From positions 1 through 5,897 of the forward strand of contig DCGG01000056.1 in the NCBI GenBank assembly GCA_002315455.1: a stretch of 5,897 nt of DNA, read 5' to 3'. Under the pieces are notes generated by a model, which worked only from the letters and a program-made list of their open reading frames with translations, made no database searches and was not told where the DNA came from. Every line of letters begins with the position of its first letter. The first letter of the stretch is position 1. The DNA is from Lentisphaeria bacterium UBA1784 (GTDB taxonomy: Bacteria > Verrucomicrobiota > Lentisphaeria > Victivallales > Victivallaceae). Below, one piece after another: positions 4,792-5,897 of the stretch. The position numbers and the translations under genes are program-made.

Positions 4792-5897
4792 ATGAGTCAG
4801 GAAAACAAAGATAAAGATAAAAACGGTCAAGCGTCCGGCGAGCCCTCTGCCGACCGCAAGAAAACCTTTCCGGATCCCATGCGGTCCGGACAGGCTCCGC
4901 GCCCGGGACGGGCGGCCTTCGTGTGGCTGGCGATCCTGCTGGGCATCGGCGTGATGCTCCTTTTCAAAGGATACCATCCGGAGAACGTCAGGGAGTTGAG
5001 CCAGAGCGAATTCGAGTCGCTTCTCAAGGAGAAAAAGATTGCTTCCGCCGTCCTTACGCAGGAGAATGGACAGATCTGTATCGTGGAGGGACGCCTTGCC
5101 CTCGTCTCCATCGGTGAAAATCAGAAAAGCACCGCCGCCAAGACAGCGGAAAAGACGGACAAGCCCGAGACTGCCGGAGATGTTGTTTCCAAGTACCGCA
5201 GCCGCATCGTTCTCTCCGAAACCCTGAAACAGCAACTTGCCGCCGAAACCAATCTCGCGGTGGAACCCAACAACGCAGGGTTCTGGAACGTGATCTGGAT
5301 GGGAGTTCTGCCGGTCCTGCTGCTGATCGGGGCGATCTATTTCATCTCCGCGCGGCAGGCCCGCAGCATGGGCGGCAAAGGGATGTTTGACTTCGGCAAG
5401 AGCCGGGCGAGGATGCTTTCTCCCGACGAAATCAACGTGAAGTTCGACGATATCGCCGGCGCCGACGAGGCGAAGGCAGACATTCAGGAGATCGTGGAGT
5501 TTCTCAAGGACCCCATCCGCTTCCAGCTGGTGGGAGGCAGGATTCCAAAGGGATGTCTGCTGGTCGGCGAACCGGGAACGGGAAAGACCCTCATGGCCAA
5601 GGCTGTCGCCTGCGAGGCCGGAGTTCCCTTCTTCTCCATCAGCGGTTCGGACTTTGTGGAGATGTTCGTGGGTGTCGGCGCCAGCCGCGTCCGGGATATG
5701 TTTGAACAGGCCCGGCGCCACACGCCCTGCCTGATCTTCATCGACGAGATTGATGCCGTGGGCCGTTCCCGCTTCTCCGGCTGGGGCGGCGGACACGACG
5801 AGCGCGAACAGACCCTCAATGCCATGCTGGTGGAAATGGATGGTCTTGAAAGCCGCCAGGGAGTCATCGTTCTTGCGGCCACCAACCGTCCCGACGT
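4792..5897 (+). CDS. ftsH: FtsH-type ATP-dependent membrane zinc metalloprotease, N-terminal part
   Basis: FtsH unfolds and degrades membrane and short-lived cytoplasmic proteins as a membrane-bound hexamer. The visible 368 codons show a charged cytoplasmic N-tail (1-40), membrane helix 1 (41-58), an extracytoplasmic domain (59-162), helix 2 (163-186), and then most of the AAA+ domain: Walker A GEPGTGKT at 259-266, the pore loop MFVG at 291-294, Walker B LIFIDE at 314-319, and the family signature GGGHDEREQTLNAMLVEMDG. The second region of homology, the arginine finger and the HEXXH zinc site lie beyond the window. Two features are unusual: Glu260 stands where most FtsH proteins have Pro (GPPGTGKT), and the extracytoplasmic domain carries a Lys/Thr-rich insert (residues 108-135). 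The start is the only ATG giving the N-tail; GGGAG at 4776-4780 lies 11 bases upstream, a loose spacing. A terminator precedes it. Confidence 0.95.
   Translation, partial: MSQENKDKDKNGQASGEPSADRKKTFPDPMRSGQAPRPGRAAFVWLAILLGIGVMLLFKGYHPENVRELSQSEFESLLKEKKIASAVLTQENGQICIVEGRLALVSIGENQKSTAAKTAEKTDKPETAGDVVSKYRSRIVLSETLKQQLAAETNLAVEPNNAGFWNVIWMGVLPVLLLIGAIYFISARQARSMGGKGMFDFGKSRARMLSPDEINVKFDDIAGADEAKADIQEIVEFLKDPIRFQLVGGRIPKGCLLVGEPGTGKTLMAKAVACEAGVPFFSISGSDFVEMFVGVGASRVRDMFEQARRHTPCLIFIDEIDAVGRSRFSGWGGGHDEREQTLNAMLVEMDGLESRQGVIVLAATNRPD

Noticed and set aside
4120..5796. Leftward 558-codon open frame opposite the FHA and ftsH genes
   Set aside because: The plus strand encodes unmistakable FHA and FtsH motifs over the same bases, and the antisense product has no family resemblance and crosses the intergenic terminator. 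It is a shadow frame despite its length.

Overview
The window reads as a slice of a bacterial chromosome of moderately high GC content, with AT-rich intergenic gaps. It combines several sugar-degradation genes, a GntR/LacI-type hybrid regulator, and an FHA protein next to an FtsH protease that has an unusually long charged N-terminus. This mix recalls Lentisphaerota (Victivallis-like) or related PVC-superphylum genomes. That assignment is inferred from gene content only; no rRNA or other marker gene is present.

Left part (1-2689): the 3' end of a LacZ-type family 2 beta-galactosidase runs rightwards and stops at 496. It converges on a 700-residue leftward gene, which is probably a cytoplasmic glycoside hydrolase of uncertain family with an alpha-glucuronidase/hexosaminidase-like layout. 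A strong hairpin at 521-563, usable from both sides, separates the two.

Middle (2690-3960): a 212-base divergent control region separates the putative hydrolase from a rightward transcription factor. The factor has a GntR winged-helix DNA-binding domain fused to a LacI-type sugar-sensing domain, as in Bacillus AraR. The gap contains a near-consensus sigma-70-like promoter for the regulator, an overlapping candidate promoter for the hydrolase, a perfect 12-bp palindrome lying on the -10/+1 of that hydrolase promoter, and two further symmetric elements. The simplest model is a sugar-responsive repressor controlling its divergent hydrolase gene and possibly itself.

Right part (3961-5897): an apparently unrelated block begins with its own promoter (TTGCAA-17-TATATT). 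It encodes a small FHA-domain protein with a C-terminal membrane anchor, then an intrinsic terminator or attenuator, then the first 368 codons of an FtsH-type AAA+ membrane protease cut by the window end. No RNA gene, mobile element, CRISPR array or pseudogene was seen, and no gene-free stretch exceeds 300 bases.
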